Shown in pieces: positions 25,324 to 33,595 of a DNA stretch of 64,000 nucleotides. Each line of letters opens with the position of its first letter. Within the stretch, counting starts at the first letter, position 1. The stretch is from the NCBI GenBank assembly GCA_965243625.1, contig CBDEVI010000002.1:372001-436000 (forward strand). The letters run 5' to 3'. The translations under genes were made by a program, and so were the position numbers. The DNA is from JAJECS01 sp965243625 (GTDB lineage: Bacteria > Chloroflexota > UBA11872). The notes below the pieces were generated by a model that was not told the DNA's origin, did no database searches, and saw only the letters and a program-made list of their open reading frames with translations.

Positions 25324-26892
25324 TCAAGAACCGGCACCTGGGAGCGCCGCCACGCGCGGTCGAGCAATTGCGCCAAGCACTTTCGCCCGCACGCGACGCG
25401 AGTTGCCGGGCAGGTAGGCCAGCGGCAGGTCCTCGACCTCCACGATCTCCAGCGTGTTGGGATCGGCGCCCGCCGCAACGGCGTCCGATTTGGCGGCCGT
25501 GGTCGCCGCCGCGATGGCCTCGTCGCGCGGCACCTCGCGATAGACCCGGTCGGACTCGCCACTCACCTGTGCCATCGCGGCCCCCACGGCATTGGCAACC
25601 GCGGCGTGCGGCACGCGGACTGTCTCGCCCACGCCGGCCAGGCCGTCCGGCACCAGGAAGGCAGCCCCGCCGACGGCGATCACGGGACGGGGCTCGGCGT
25701 CCGGCTTCATGCGATCGATGGCGTTCTCGAGCGTGGCGCGAACCATCGCCATCGCGTCGGTAACCAAGCCGTCCGGCAGGTCGGCCACGCGGCGCGGATC
25801 GCCCAGCGATGAGGCTCCGGCGGCAACCGCCACATCGGTGACCGTGGTGACGTCCCCGCCGAACACGCGGCCAAGCTCGGTCAGCCGAAACCCCACGCTC
25901 TCCGGGCCGATCGTGAGCGGCGATGCCGTAAGCATCGACCCGCCGCCGAGCGGCAGCGACAGCAAGTCCGGCATCTGGAACAGCGTGCGCACGCCGCCGA
26001 TCTCGACCACCCGGTTGGCCTGGCGCGGCAGGCCCTGCCGCAGATAGCCGATATCGGTCGTCGTGCCGCCCACGTCGACGACGAGCGCGTTGGACATGCC
26101 CGACAGGAATGCCGCGCCCCGCATGCTGTTGGTGGGGCCGCACGCCACGCCCAGGATTGGCAGCTCCGCCGCCTGCTCCATTCGCGCGATGGTCCCGTCG
26201 TTCTGGGTCAGATAGACCGGCGCGTCGATCCCGACCCTCCGGAGACCTTCGGCAAACGCGGTGGTCGTGGTGCGTGCCAGGTCGACCAGGCTGGCGTTGA
26301 GGATGGTCACGTTTTCGCGCGGTAGCAGGCCAATGCGTCCCAGGCGATGTGACAGCGTGACGCCGGCCTCGGGACACGCTTCGCGCACGATCTGGCCGGC
26401 GCGCTCTTCCAGCGTTGCGTCCAGCGGCGAGAAGACGGACGTGATCGCCACGGCACGGATTCCGGCGTCGCGAATCTCGCGGGCCGCGGACTCCACCGCG
26501 GCGGCGTCGAACGGCACGATCGGGCGCCCGTCGTATTCGTGGCCGCCGCGAACCATGAAGGTTCGCGCGCGGACGGCCGCGGCGAGGTCGGGCGGCCAGT
26601 CCGTGAATGGCTCGAGGAAAGCCGTCGCCGGCAGACCGATGCGAATCGCGGCGGTCGGCGTGAGCCCGCGCCGCTCCACGATGGCGTTGGTGAAGTGCGT
26701 CGTGCCCAGCATGACGGCGTCGACGCCTGTTGCGTCCGGCCCGGCCATCGCCAGCAGTGCCTCGAGCGCTGCCGTGATGCCCGAGCTCACATCGGCTGAA
26801 GTCGCCGTCTTGACATAATGACGCACCGTGCGCTCATGCAGCAGCACGGCGTCGGTGCTGGTCCCGCCGACATCGATCCCGATGACTTTCAC
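25324..26892 (-). CDS. hydantoinase/oxoprolinase family protein (HyuA-like)
   Basis: The 522-residue protein opens with the actin-like ATPase motif MKVIGIDVGGTSTDAVLL and a second phosphate motif ALVVDVGGTTTDIGYLRQG, the diagnostic pair of the hydantoinase A/oxoprolinase N- and A-domains. The family couples ATP hydrolysis to opening of cyclic amides such as hydantoins or 5-oxoproline, or acts in acetone/acetophenone carboxylation. It is shorter than full HyuA (about 700) but matches the short type found next to DUF917 genes. A GTG at 26892 is the start. It lies 4 bp downstream of the DUF917 gene, and the two form an operon. The substrate is unknown. Confidence 0.85.
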   Translation of the reverse strand: MKVIGIDVGGTSTDAVLLHERTVRHYVKTATSADVSSGITAALEALLAMAGPDATGVDAVMLGTTHFTNAIVERRGLTPTAAIRIGLPATAFLEPFTDWPPDLAAAVRARTFMVRGGHEYDGRPIVPFDAAAVESAAREIRDAGIRAVAITSVFSPLDATLEERAGQIVREACPEAGVTLSHRLGRIGLLPRENVTILNASLVDLARTTTTAFAEGLRRVGIDAPVYLTQNDGTIARMEQAAELPILGVACGPTNSMRGAAFLSGMSNALVVDVGGTTTDIGYLRQGLPRQANRVVEIGGVRTLFQMPDLLSLPLGGGSMLTASPLTIGPESVGFRLTELGRVFGGDVTTVTDVAVAAGASSLGDPRRVADLPDGLVTDAMAMVRATLENAIDRMKPDAEPRPVIAVGGAAFLVPDGLAGVGETVRVPHAAVANAVGAAMAQVSGESDRVYREVPRDEAIAAATTAAKSDAVAAGADPNTLEIVEVEDLPLAYLPGNSRRVRAKVLGAIARPRVAALPGAGS

Positions 26893-26896
26893 CGGG

Positions 26897-28015
26897 TCAC
26901 CGCGTGAAGAGCGGGTGGAAGTTGAGATCGTGGCCGAACGCCCGCGGTCCCGTCAGCTCGAGTCCGCGTTCGGTCAGCAGCATCTCGGGCGCCGGTAGCG
27001 CAACCACCGCCACCCGTTGCCCGAAGCGGATCACCTCGGTGCCGATGGCCTCGCCGGAATCCTGGTCCAGCACGCAGATCAAGTCCGGCGTGGTGGCGCA
27101 CGGCTCGTCGTCGCGCCAGGCGACCGTGAACTCGTTTTGGAACGCGATGCGCATGGCGGCGCCGGCGTCGCCACCGAGACCCGCGACGTTGAGCCGCCCG
27201 CGCAGATAGCCGCCGGTGGTCTCCCGCTCCACATCCGTCACCTTGCCGCGCAGCAGCTCCACGCCGCGCTCGCTTTGCAGCAACGCGGCTACGGGATCGC
27301 GGTGAGCGGCCTGCGCGCGCCGGATGGTCCGGCCGATGCGCAGCGCCTTGCCGACCGTGTGGAGATGCGAGCCGGTCTTGACCTCATGGCCGGTTCGCGG
27401 CGGGTTGCAGGTAGCGGCGACAGCTCCGAGCTCGGTGCAGGCCCGCCGTCGCAGGCGCTCCAGCCACTTCCAGTCCGCCGCCTCTGAGATGATCACGGTG
27501 TTGGGCCGGATGTCGGTCATCACCAGCGGATGGCAGGTGAAATCCTTGACCGCGAAGCTCGTCATCTGTGCCTCGGGGAAGGCGCGGCCCATGGCGTCGG
27601 CGTCCACGACCGGCAATCCCAGCATGGCCGCCGCCAGCAGCGGTTGAAACGCGTTCCCGCCGCCGATCTCCCAGGGCATCACGGCCGTGAATCGAATGCC
27701 GGCGTAAGCCTCCATCTCCCGGATTGCCCGGGTCACCGTCGCCGGATCGGTCAGGCGTTCCTCGGCCGGCAGCGGCGACCCCATCTGATTGACCGCGGCG
27801 ACAAAGGCGTCGTCCGGCAGGTCCATGGGGTCGATGACGTCGACCGCGCGGCCCTGCGCGTAGAGCTTCTTGAGGCAGAGGTAGCCGTAGTACGGATCGC
27901 CGCCGCCGCCGGTCCCGAGAATCCAGGCGCCGACGCGCAGGTCGTCGATGTCGGCCTCGGTCAGGGCCGTCAGCTCGACGCCCGCGAGGCCGTAACGAAC
28001 CGGGCCGCTGCTCAC
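26897..28015 (-). CDS. DUF917 family protein
   Basis: The 372-residue protein has the DUF917 N-terminal signature DLRVGAWILGTGGGGDPYYGYL and other conserved blocks (GNAFQPLLAAAMLGLPVVDADAMGRAFPE, TDIRPNTVIISEAADWKWLER). DUF917 proteins are nearly always encoded beside a hydantoinase A-like protein, as here, and are thought to be the partner subunit or second enzyme, but no reaction is established. GTG at 28015 is chosen because it lies just upstream of the conserved region and no other start fits. It is divergent from the first PhyH gene, with a 194-bp shared upstream region. Confidence 0.85.
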   Translation of the reverse strand: MSSGPVRYGLAGVELTALTEADIDDLRVGAWILGTGGGGDPYYGYLCLKKLYAQGRAVDVIDPMDLPDDAFVAAVNQMGSPLPAEERLTDPATVTRAIREMEAYAGIRFTAVMPWEIGGGNAFQPLLAAAMLGLPVVDADAMGRAFPEAQMTSFAVKDFTCHPLVMTDIRPNTVIISEAADWKWLERLRRRACTELGAVAATCNPPRTGHEVKTGSHLHTVGKALRIGRTIRRAQAAHRDPVAALLQSERGVELLRGKVTDVERETTGGYLRGRLNVAGLGGDAGAAMRIAFQNEFTVAWRDDEPCATTPDLICVLDQDSGEAIGTEVIRFGQRVAVVALPAPEMLLTERGLELTGPRAFGHDLNFHPLFTR

Positions 28016-28141
28016 AATGCAGTGGATCGTACTGCGGACGCCCGCTCATGACCCGAGCGCGGGTCCCCAACCGGCCCTCCAGCCGAGGCCGCGGGTCGGC
28101 TCATCAGAAGTGGCTGAAAGTTCTGGGCCACATGGCTGGTT

Positions 28142-28209
28142 ACCGTTCGCGGCGTGGGCCATACTCACCCATCAGCGTGAGGGCATCACCCACACAAGGA
28201 TCGGATCCC
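28142..28209 (+). promoter_or_regulatory. upstream element of PhyH copy 1 (duplicated hairpin)
   Basis: About 68 bp before the ATG closely match the region before PhyH copy 2 (29801-29868). It contains ctcaccc-atca-gcgtgag (28164-28181), an inverted repeat with one mismatch here and perfect in copy 2. A ribosome-binding site aagga lies 10 nt before the ATG. It may be an operator or a 5' UTR hairpin. Confidence 0.5.
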
Positions 28210-29289
28210 ATGCCAGCGTCCGCCCCAACCGTTCCCCAGGCCGCCCGCCTCACCGAGAGCCAGATCGCCCAGTTCAAGCGCACCGGCTACCTCGTGCTCC
28301 CGGGCGCCGTCGACGCCGATCTTTGCCGCCAGGCCCGCGATCAAATGTGGGAGACCATTGCCGAGAGCCGCCCCAGCATGAAACGCGACGACCCCGCCAC
28401 CTGGGTCCCGTTCACCGACGAGGAGAAGGAAAGCTACGCGCGTCCGGAGGTCGGCGGCGACCCCTATTTCTCCGGCGGCGGTCACCGGATGATCATTCGC
28501 AACGGCGCGGAGGACCTGCTGCTCGATATCGGCGCCCGCGCAGTGTGGGACATCGCCGAGCAGCTGCTGGGCAAGGGCGAGGTCGTATTCCCCGGCGGCG
28601 TCGACGACGCCGGCTGCACCACCGGCCCCTGCTTCATGACCCAGAAGATCGCCGAGGGCATGGAAGTCCACATGGGACCCAGACGCGAGGAATGGACCGG
28701 CAAGGGCTCGGGCGAGACGGAGTATCTGCGCCTGCCCAGCACCGGCCCCCACTGGATGACTGCGCAGGGCACCCGCGGCATGTACTGCACCCTGCCGAAC
28801 AGCCCGGTCTCGACCCCGCCCGACTGGCGCGGGGCTCACGCGGGCGAGGGCCTCTACAACACGCGGCAGTTGCTGCAAACCGCGGTCTACTTCGACGACG
28901 TGCCGCCGGGCGCGGGTGGGCTGATGCTCTTTCCGGGCAGCCACCACCGCATCTGGGACTACTGGGAGACCACGAACCACGGGGCGACGGCCATTGCCAA
29001 CGGCGAGGACGCGCCCAGGTTCGTGGGCTACACCGATCCCCCGATCGGCGCCATCAAGGACGACACGGAACCCGTGATGACCGCCGGACCGGCCGGCTCG
29101 GTGGTGCTATGGCACACGATCATGCTGCACCTGGCCGGGTGGAACGAACACCCCGACATCATCCGCCAGGCCACGCTCTACGGCTTCCACAAGAAGCCCG
29201 ACACCTGGCCCGACGATCGCCTCGCCGCCGGCCCCAAGGGCAGCATCTGGACCGACTGGTCCGAGGAAGTTCGCGCGGTGGAGGTGTAG
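28210..29289 (+). CDS. phytanoyl-CoA dioxygenase (PhyH) family protein, copy 1
   Basis: The 359-residue protein belongs to the Fe(II)/2-oxoglutarate-dependent PhyH superfamily. It has the N-terminal pattern LTESQIAQFKRTGYLVLPG and the core QTAVYFDDVPPGAGGLMLFPGSHH. The distal His/Arg region is GSVVLWHTIMLHLAGWNEHPDIIRQATLYGF. The proximal HxD motif is not obvious: the equivalent position reads GAHAGEG, so the metal triad may use Glu or sit elsewhere. Such enzymes hydroxylate small molecules. ATG at 28210 is supported by the start of the duplicated protein and an aagga ribosome-binding site. A second copy of identical length follows 580 bp downstream; the last 140 residues of the two are almost identical. 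Confidence 0.85.
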   Translation: MPASAPTVPQAARLTESQIAQFKRTGYLVLPGAVDADLCRQARDQMWETIAESRPSMKRDDPATWVPFTDEEKESYARPEVGGDPYFSGGGHRMIIRNGAEDLLLDIGARAVWDIAEQLLGKGEVVFPGGVDDAGCTTGPCFMTQKIAEGMEVHMGPRREEWTGKGSGETEYLRLPSTGPHWMTAQGTRGMYCTLPNSPVSTPPDWRGAHAGEGLYNTRQLLQTAVYFDDVPPGAGGLMLFPGSHHRIWDYWETTNHGATAIANGEDAPRFVGYTDPPIGAIKDDTEPVMTAGPAGSVVLWHTIMLHLAGWNEHPDIIRQATLYGFHKKPDTWPDDRLAAGPKGSIWTDWSEEVRAVEV

Positions 29290-29319
29290 GCGCGGTCTCA
29301 GTCAGTCGATGGGATTGTT

Positions 29320-29363
29320 CCAATCCGTTCGCCCTGAGCTTGTCGAAGGGCCGAGCGGATTGG
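29320..29363. repeat. family F hairpin (ttcgccctgagcttgtcgaa)
   Basis: The outer arms ccaatccg/cggattgg and the inner arms gccct/agggc flank gagcttgtcga. The core is a sequence commonly seen as dispersed repeats in bacterial genomes. It lies 30 bp after the stop of PhyH copy 1 and could act as a transcript end hairpin, though no U-run follows. Confidence 0.6.
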
Positions 29364-29398
29364 ACCGTAAGGATCGACGCTGATCGCGTGAGATAGAG

Positions 29399-29839
29399 GT
29401 GGGCCGACCGATCAAGATCAGCGGTATCCACGACATGGGCGGCGTGCTGGGCTACGGACGCGTCGAGCCCGAGGCGGATGCGCCGGTCTTCCACAGCGGG
29501 TGGGAGGGGCGGGTGTTCGGGCTGGTAATCGCGGTCAAGGACGGCCTCTCGCGCCCGAGACTGGAGAGCCTCGACCCGGGTGAATAACTCTCCGGCTACT
29601 ACCAGCGGTGGCTGCTCGCCTTGGAGCGCGGGCTCATGGCGCGGGGCGCGCTCAGCGCCGAGGAGTTGGACGCAACGACCGACTACTTTCGCAGCAATCC
29701 GGCAGCGGGCCCGACGCGGCGCGTCGACCCGGAGCTGACGGAGCGTGTCCGCCGGGACATGTATCGGCAGCGGGACGTTCGCAAGACGCCGTCACTGGTG
29801 ACCGGCCGCGCCGTGGGCCATACTCACGCATCAGCGTGA
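29399..29839 (+). pseudogene. nitrile hydratase beta-subunit N-terminal domain, nonsense-interrupted
   Basis: From GTG 29399 the frame reads KISGIHDMGGVLGYGRVEPE and then FHSGWEGRVFGLV, the unmistakable start of nitrile hydratase beta subunits. It ends LDPGE followed by TAA (29585-29587), and the same frame continues LSGYYQRWLLALERGL, ARGALSAEELD. The family sequence at this point is usually E-Y-L-x-x-Y-Y-x-R-W-L, so TAA sits exactly where Tyr (TAT/TAC) is expected: a one-base nonsense change. The C-terminal beta-barrel domain is missing; the frame ends at 29839 inside the sequence duplicated upstream of PhyH copy 2. No alpha subunit is present. Readthrough or a stand-alone N-domain accessory protein are less likely alternatives. 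Confidence 0.75.
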
Positions 29840-29868
29840 GGGCATCACCCACCCAAGGACCGGATCCC
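29801..29868 (+). promoter_or_regulatory. upstream element of PhyH copy 2 (duplicated hairpin)
   Basis: This matches 28142-28209. The inverted repeat ctcacgc-atca-gcgtgag (29823-29840) is perfect, with 7-bp arms and a 4-nt loop. It overlaps the end of the nitrile hydratase remnant, and caagga precedes the ATG. Confidence 0.5.
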
Positions 29869-30948
29869 ATGCCAGCGCCCGTCCCAACCGTTCCCCAGGC
29901 CGCACGCCTCACCGAGAGCCAGATCGCCCAGTTCAAGCGCACCGGCTACCTCGTGCTCCCGGGCGTCGTCGACGCCGATCTCTGCCGCCAGGCCCGCGAT
30001 CAAATGTGGGAAACCATCGCAGAGAGCCGGCCCAGCATGAAACGCGACGACCCCTCCACCTGGGTCCCGTTCACCGACGAGGAGAAAGAGAGCTATACCC
30101 GCGAAGTGACGGGCGGCGACCCCTACTTCGGCGGTAGGGGGCACCGGTTCTACATCCGCAACGGGGCCGAGGACCTGCTGCTGGACATCGGCGCCCGCGT
30201 GGTGTGGGACGTCGCCGAGCAACTGCTGGGCGAAGGCGAGGTGGTCTACCCGGCGGGCCTGGACGCCACCGGCCACACCACGGGGCCGTGCTACTTGACC
30301 GAGGGCGCAGTAAAGGGCATGGAGTCTCACCTGGGCGACAAGACGAGGGAATGGACCGGTCCGCCGACCAATAGAACCGGACTGCTGCGCCTGCCGAAGA
30401 CCGGTCCCCACTGGGTGACGGGCCAGGGCACGCGCGGCATGTATTGCACGCTGCCGAACAGCCGGGTCTCGACTCCGCCCGACTGGCGCGGGGCCCACGC
30501 GGGCGAGGGGCTCTACAACAGGCGCCAGCTGTTGCAAACCGCGGTCTACTTCGACGACGTGCCGCCGGGCGCGGGCGGGCTGATGCTCTTTCCGGGCAGC
30601 CACCACCGCATCTGGGACTACTGGGAGACCACGAACCACGGGGCGACGGCCATTGCCAACGGCGAGGACGCGCCCAGGTTCGTGGGCTACACCGATCCCC
30701 CGATCGGCGCCATCAAGGCCGACACGGAACCCGTGATGACCGCCGGACCGGCCGGCTCGGTGGTCCTCTGGCACACGATCATGCTGCACTTGGCCGGCTG
30801 GAATGAACACCCCGACATCATCCGCCAGGCCACGCTCTACGGCTTCCACAAGAAGCCCGAGACCTGGCCCGACGACCGCCTCGCCGCCGGCCCCAAGGGC
30901 AGCATCTGGACCGACTGGTCCGACGAGGTCAAGGCGGTGGAAGTCTAG
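29869..30948 (+). CDS. phytanoyl-CoA dioxygenase (PhyH) family protein, copy 2
   Basis: This is a 359-residue paralogue of the protein at 28210, with the same N-terminal 65 residues and nearly the same C-terminal 140. The middle (about 75-190) is clearly diverged: for example TREVTGGDPYFGGRGHRFYIRN and YPAGLDATGHTTGPCYLTEG replace the copy-1 residues. This region should line the active site, so substrate preference may differ. The core FDDVPPGAGGLMLFPGSHH and the LWHTIMLHLAGWNEH segment are retained. ATG at 29869 is equivalent to the copy-1 start; the frame extends upstream to 29608 only through the remnant gene. The GH43-like gene follows after 54 bp and may be co-transcribed. Confidence 0.85.
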   Translation: MPAPVPTVPQAARLTESQIAQFKRTGYLVLPGVVDADLCRQARDQMWETIAESRPSMKRDDPSTWVPFTDEEKESYTREVTGGDPYFGGRGHRFYIRNGAEDLLLDIGARVVWDVAEQLLGEGEVVYPAGLDATGHTTGPCYLTEGAVKGMESHLGDKTREWTGPPTNRTGLLRLPKTGPHWVTGQGTRGMYCTLPNSRVSTPPDWRGAHAGEGLYNRRQLLQTAVYFDDVPPGAGGLMLFPGSHHRIWDYWETTNHGATAIANGEDAPRFVGYTDPPIGAIKADTEPVMTAGPAGSVVLWHTIMLHLAGWNEHPDIIRQATLYGFHKKPETWPDDRLAAGPKGSIWTDWSDEVKAVEV

Positions 30949-31002
30949 GAGGCCCTCCGGAAAGCGAGGCGGTCACGCCTGCGCGATCGCGCGGAGTCGC
31001 AC

Positions 31003-32058
31003 ATGCCTTCTAGCTCCGTCCGCAGCAGCCCCTACGGCGACGTGCAGCTTGGCGCGTTTCGGGAGGTGCTGACTTATCCGGGCCGCTATCTCAACGACCA
31101 CTGCCTGATCCGGCACGAGGGCTTGTGGCACTTCTTCGGCATCATCGGCGATGTGACCGGCCCGGGCGAGATGCACGGCGTCGAGGATTCGCTCGCCCAC
31201 GCCACGTCCGCCGACCTGATGCAGTGGACCGTGCATCCGCCGGCGCTCACGGCCACCGGCGACTGGCCGGAGGAGGTGACCTGCTTCGCGCCTTACGTCA
31301 TAGAGCACGAGGGCCGGTTCTACATGCTGTACTGCGTCACGGACGTGCACCGCACGCAGCGCATTTGCCTCGCCACGTCGACCGACCTGTTCAACTGGGA
31401 GCGCTATCCGGGGAATCCGGTGATCGTGCCGTCAGTCTCCTGGGCCAAGTGGCCGGGATTCGGTCTGCCGCGGCCCGACGAGGTGGAGCGCATGCACCGG
31501 GAAGCGGGCGGCGATTTCCTATCCGTCGCCCGGCGCCTCGGCGGCTCCTACGGCGGCTGCCGCGATCCGCACATCATCCGGCTCGACGACGGGACGTTCG
31601 TGGCCTACTGGGTGGCGCGGGTACAGGAGAAGTTCGGCCACAACCTGGTGGGCGTGGCCGCGTCGATGTCCCACGATCTCTTGCACTGGCAGGAAGTCGG
31701 GCCGGTATTCACCATGAAGGCGTGGCCGTTTGACGAGGAGCCCACGCTGGAGGTCGAGTCGCCCTGCGTCGTGCCCAAGGACGGCAAGTTCTGGCTCTTC
31801 TTCAAGCACGGCTGGTGGACGCATGTCGTCGCCTCGGACTCGCCCTATGACTTCCACGGCTACGAGCCGCAGCGGCTGGGCTTTTGCCACGCCTCGGAGG
31901 TATTCGATTGGGAGGGCCGGTGGTGGATCACCCACTGCTCTGCCGACCCCGAGGACTTCCGCTACCGCGAGTCCAACCGCACCCGCGGCCTGTTCATGGG
32001 ACACCTGGACTGGCCCGACGGGGCTCAGCCACGCCTGATCGCGCCCGAGGTTTCTTAG
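31003..32058 (+). CDS. GH43/GH32-like five-bladed propeller protein
   Basis: The 351-residue protein has repeated blades of the glycoside hydrolase 43/32/62/68 type: YLNDHCLIRHEGLWHFFGII, CFAPYVIEHEGRFYMLYCV, GGCRDPHIIRLDDGTFVAYW and VESPCVVPKDGKFWLFFKHG. The motifs CRDPHII and VESPCV resemble the RDP and E-SP motifs that carry catalytic or stabilising acids in GH43/GH32. No signal peptide is seen, so it acts in the cytoplasm or is exported another way. A beta-fructosidase, arabinanase or related glycosidase is likely, but the substrate is open. ATG at 31003 has a cggag ribosome-binding site. Its TAG overlaps the hisF TAA on the other strand. Confidence 0.75.
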   Translation: MPSSSVRSSPYGDVQLGAFREVLTYPGRYLNDHCLIRHEGLWHFFGIIGDVTGPGEMHGVEDSLAHATSADLMQWTVHPPALTATGDWPEEVTCFAPYVIEHEGRFYMLYCVTDVHRTQRICLATSTDLFNWERYPGNPVIVPSVSWAKWPGFGLPRPDEVERMHREAGGDFLSVARRLGGSYGGCRDPHIIRLDDGTFVAYWVARVQEKFGHNLVGVAASMSHDLLHWQEVGPVFTMKAWPFDEEPTLEVESPCVVPKDGKFWLFFKHGWWTHVVASDSPYDFHGYEPQRLGFCHASEVFDWEGRWWITHCSADPEDFRYRESNRTRGLFMGHLDWPDGAQPRLIAPEVS

Positions 32059-32861
32059 CTGCCGTTGGTGGCTGAGCCGCCGTTTGCGAAGGGATCCATG
32101 CGCATGGGCAGGCCCGCGGCCACCAATTCCCGCTTGACGCGCTCGATGCTGATCATCTTGAAGTGAAAGATCGACGCCGCCAGCGCGGCGTGGGCGCGGC
32201 CTTCGACCAACGCCTGGCGAATGTGCTCGATCGACCCGGCGCCGCCCGAGGCGACGACCGGCACCGGCACGGCGTCGCACACGGCCCGCAGCTGGTCCAG
32301 GTCGTAGCCGGCGCGGGTGCCGTCGGCGTCGATGCTGTTCATCACGATCTCGCCCGCGCCAAGCTCGACGCCGCGCTGGGCGACCTCGATGGCGTCCAGC
32401 CCGGTGGGCGTGCGGCCGCCGTCCAGCACCACCTCCCACCAGGGCGAATCGCGGTCGCTGCGCAGCTGCGCATCGATGGACAGCACGATGCACTGCGACC
32501 CAAACCGGTCGGCGCCGATGCGGATCAAGTCGGGATCACGATGGGCGGCGCTGTTGATCGACACCTTTTCCGCCCCGCGACGCAGCATGGCGTACATGTC
32601 GTCGGCGTTGCGCAGGCCGCCGCCCACGGTGAGCGGAATGAAAACTTCAGACGCCACGCGCTCGACGAGGTCGCCCATGATGTCGCGGCCCTCGGCCGAG
32701 GCCGTGATGTCGTAGAAGACCAGCTCGTCGGCGCCCTCCCGGTCGTAGCGCGCGGCCAGCTCGACGGGATCGCCGGCGTCCACGTCGGCTGAGAATTTCA
32801 CGCCGCGCACGTTGCGGCCGTTCTTGACGTCGAGGCAGGGAATGATGCGGCGGGTCAGCAT
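32055..32861 (-). CDS. hisF: imidazole glycerol phosphate synthase cyclase subunit HisF
   Basis: The 268-residue TIM barrel converts PRFAR plus ammonia to imidazole glycerol phosphate and AICAR in histidine synthesis, receiving ammonia from HisH. Both catalytic aspartates are present: D11 (IIPCLDVKNG) and D130 (IVLSIDAQL). The phosphate-binding loops LTVGGGLRN and VVASGGAGSIEH are intact. It is the last gene of the hisS-hisH-hisA-hisF run, overlapping hisA by 7 bp, and converges on the GH43-like gene with overlapping stop codons. ATG at 32861. Confidence 0.96.
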   Translation of the reverse strand: MLTRRIIPCLDVKNGRNVRGVKFSADVDAGDPVELAARYDREGADELVFYDITASAEGRDIMGDLVERVASEVFIPLTVGGGLRNADDMYAMLRRGAEKVSINSAAHRDPDLIRIGADRFGSQCIVLSIDAQLRSDRDSPWWEVVLDGGRTPTGLDAIEVAQRGVELGAGEIVMNSIDADGTRAGYDLDQLRAVCDAVPVPVVASGGAGSIEHIRQALVEGRAHAALAASIFHFKMISIERVKRELVAAGLPMRMDPFANGGSATNGS

Positions 32862-33595
32862 TGGGCTTCACCGGCGGCCACTTGGATGGCCTCGGCCAAC
32901 GAGAACGCTCCGCGGTACAGGGCGCTGCCGATGATGACGCCCGCCGCCCCGGCGTCGCGCAGCCGGGCAATGTCGTCGAGCGAGGCCACGCCGCCCGAGG
33001 CGACGACTGGCAGGTGTTCCCCGACCTGCTCGACTAGGTCGCGCGTGCCCGCGACGTTCGGTCCCTTGAGCATGCCCTCGACCACCACGTCGGTGTACAT
33101 GATGGCTGCGGCGCCGGCGTCCACCGCCCGCGCCGCCAGTTCCGCGACCGTCAGCGTGGACTCCTTCGCCCAGGCGTCGGTGACGGCCATGCCCCGGCGT
33201 CCCTCCACCGCCACGGCGATGCGGCCGGGGTGGTCCGCGGCGGCGCGAGCCAGCATTTCGGGATCGCGCACGGCGGCGGTTCCCAGCACGATCCTGGCGG
33301 CCCCGTGCCCGAGCACCCGCTCGACGTCGGCCGGCGAACGGAGGCCGCCCGCGACCTGCACCGGGACATCGCCCGCGACCTCGATGATGTCCGCGATGAT
33401 CGCGGCGTTCGTGCTGACGCCGTCGCGGGCTCCGTTGAGATCGACGACGTGCAGCCACGCGGCGCCCTGCGCCAGCCAGTGCCGGGCCGCTTCCACCGGA
33501 TCTTCGAAGAAGACCGTCTCACGGTCGAAGTCGCCTTGCACGAGCTGCACGCAGCGTCCGCCGCGGATATCGACGGGGGGATAGACCTCCATCAC
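32855..33595 (-). CDS. hisA: phosphoribosylformimino-AICAR phosphate isomerase HisA
   Basis: The 246-residue TIM barrel performs the Amadori rearrangement of ProFAR to PRFAR. The N-terminal Asp is present (D9 in YPPVDIRGG), as are phosphate loops VQVAGGLRSP and VVASGGVASLDD. Two positions depart from the family: the Asp of the usual D-x-R motif is Glu (E131, VAVEGRRG), and the Asp of the usual R-D-G-T motif is Glu (E173, TDVVVEGMLKGPN). The second is the general acid/base partner in characterised HisA. The gene lies between hisH and hisF with overlaps of 4 and 7 bp, so the identity is secure while activity is worth testing. Confidence 0.93.
   Translation of the reverse strand: MMEVYPPVDIRGGRCVQLVQGDFDRETVFFEDPVEAARHWLAQGAAWLHVVDLNGARDGVSTNAAIIADIIEVAGDVPVQVAGGLRSPADVERVLGHGAARIVLGTAAVRDPEMLARAAADHPGRIAVAVEGRRGMAVTDAWAKESTLTVAELAARAVDAGAAAIMYTDVVVEGMLKGPNVAGTRDLVEQVGEHLPVVASGGVASLDDIARLRDAGAAGVIIGSALYRGAFSLAEAIQVAAGEAQC

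Noticed and set aside
29608..29868. Long N-terminal extension of PhyH copy 2
   Set aside because: The frame upstream of ATG 29869 is the nitrile hydratase remnant and the duplicated leader; copy 1 supports the shorter start.
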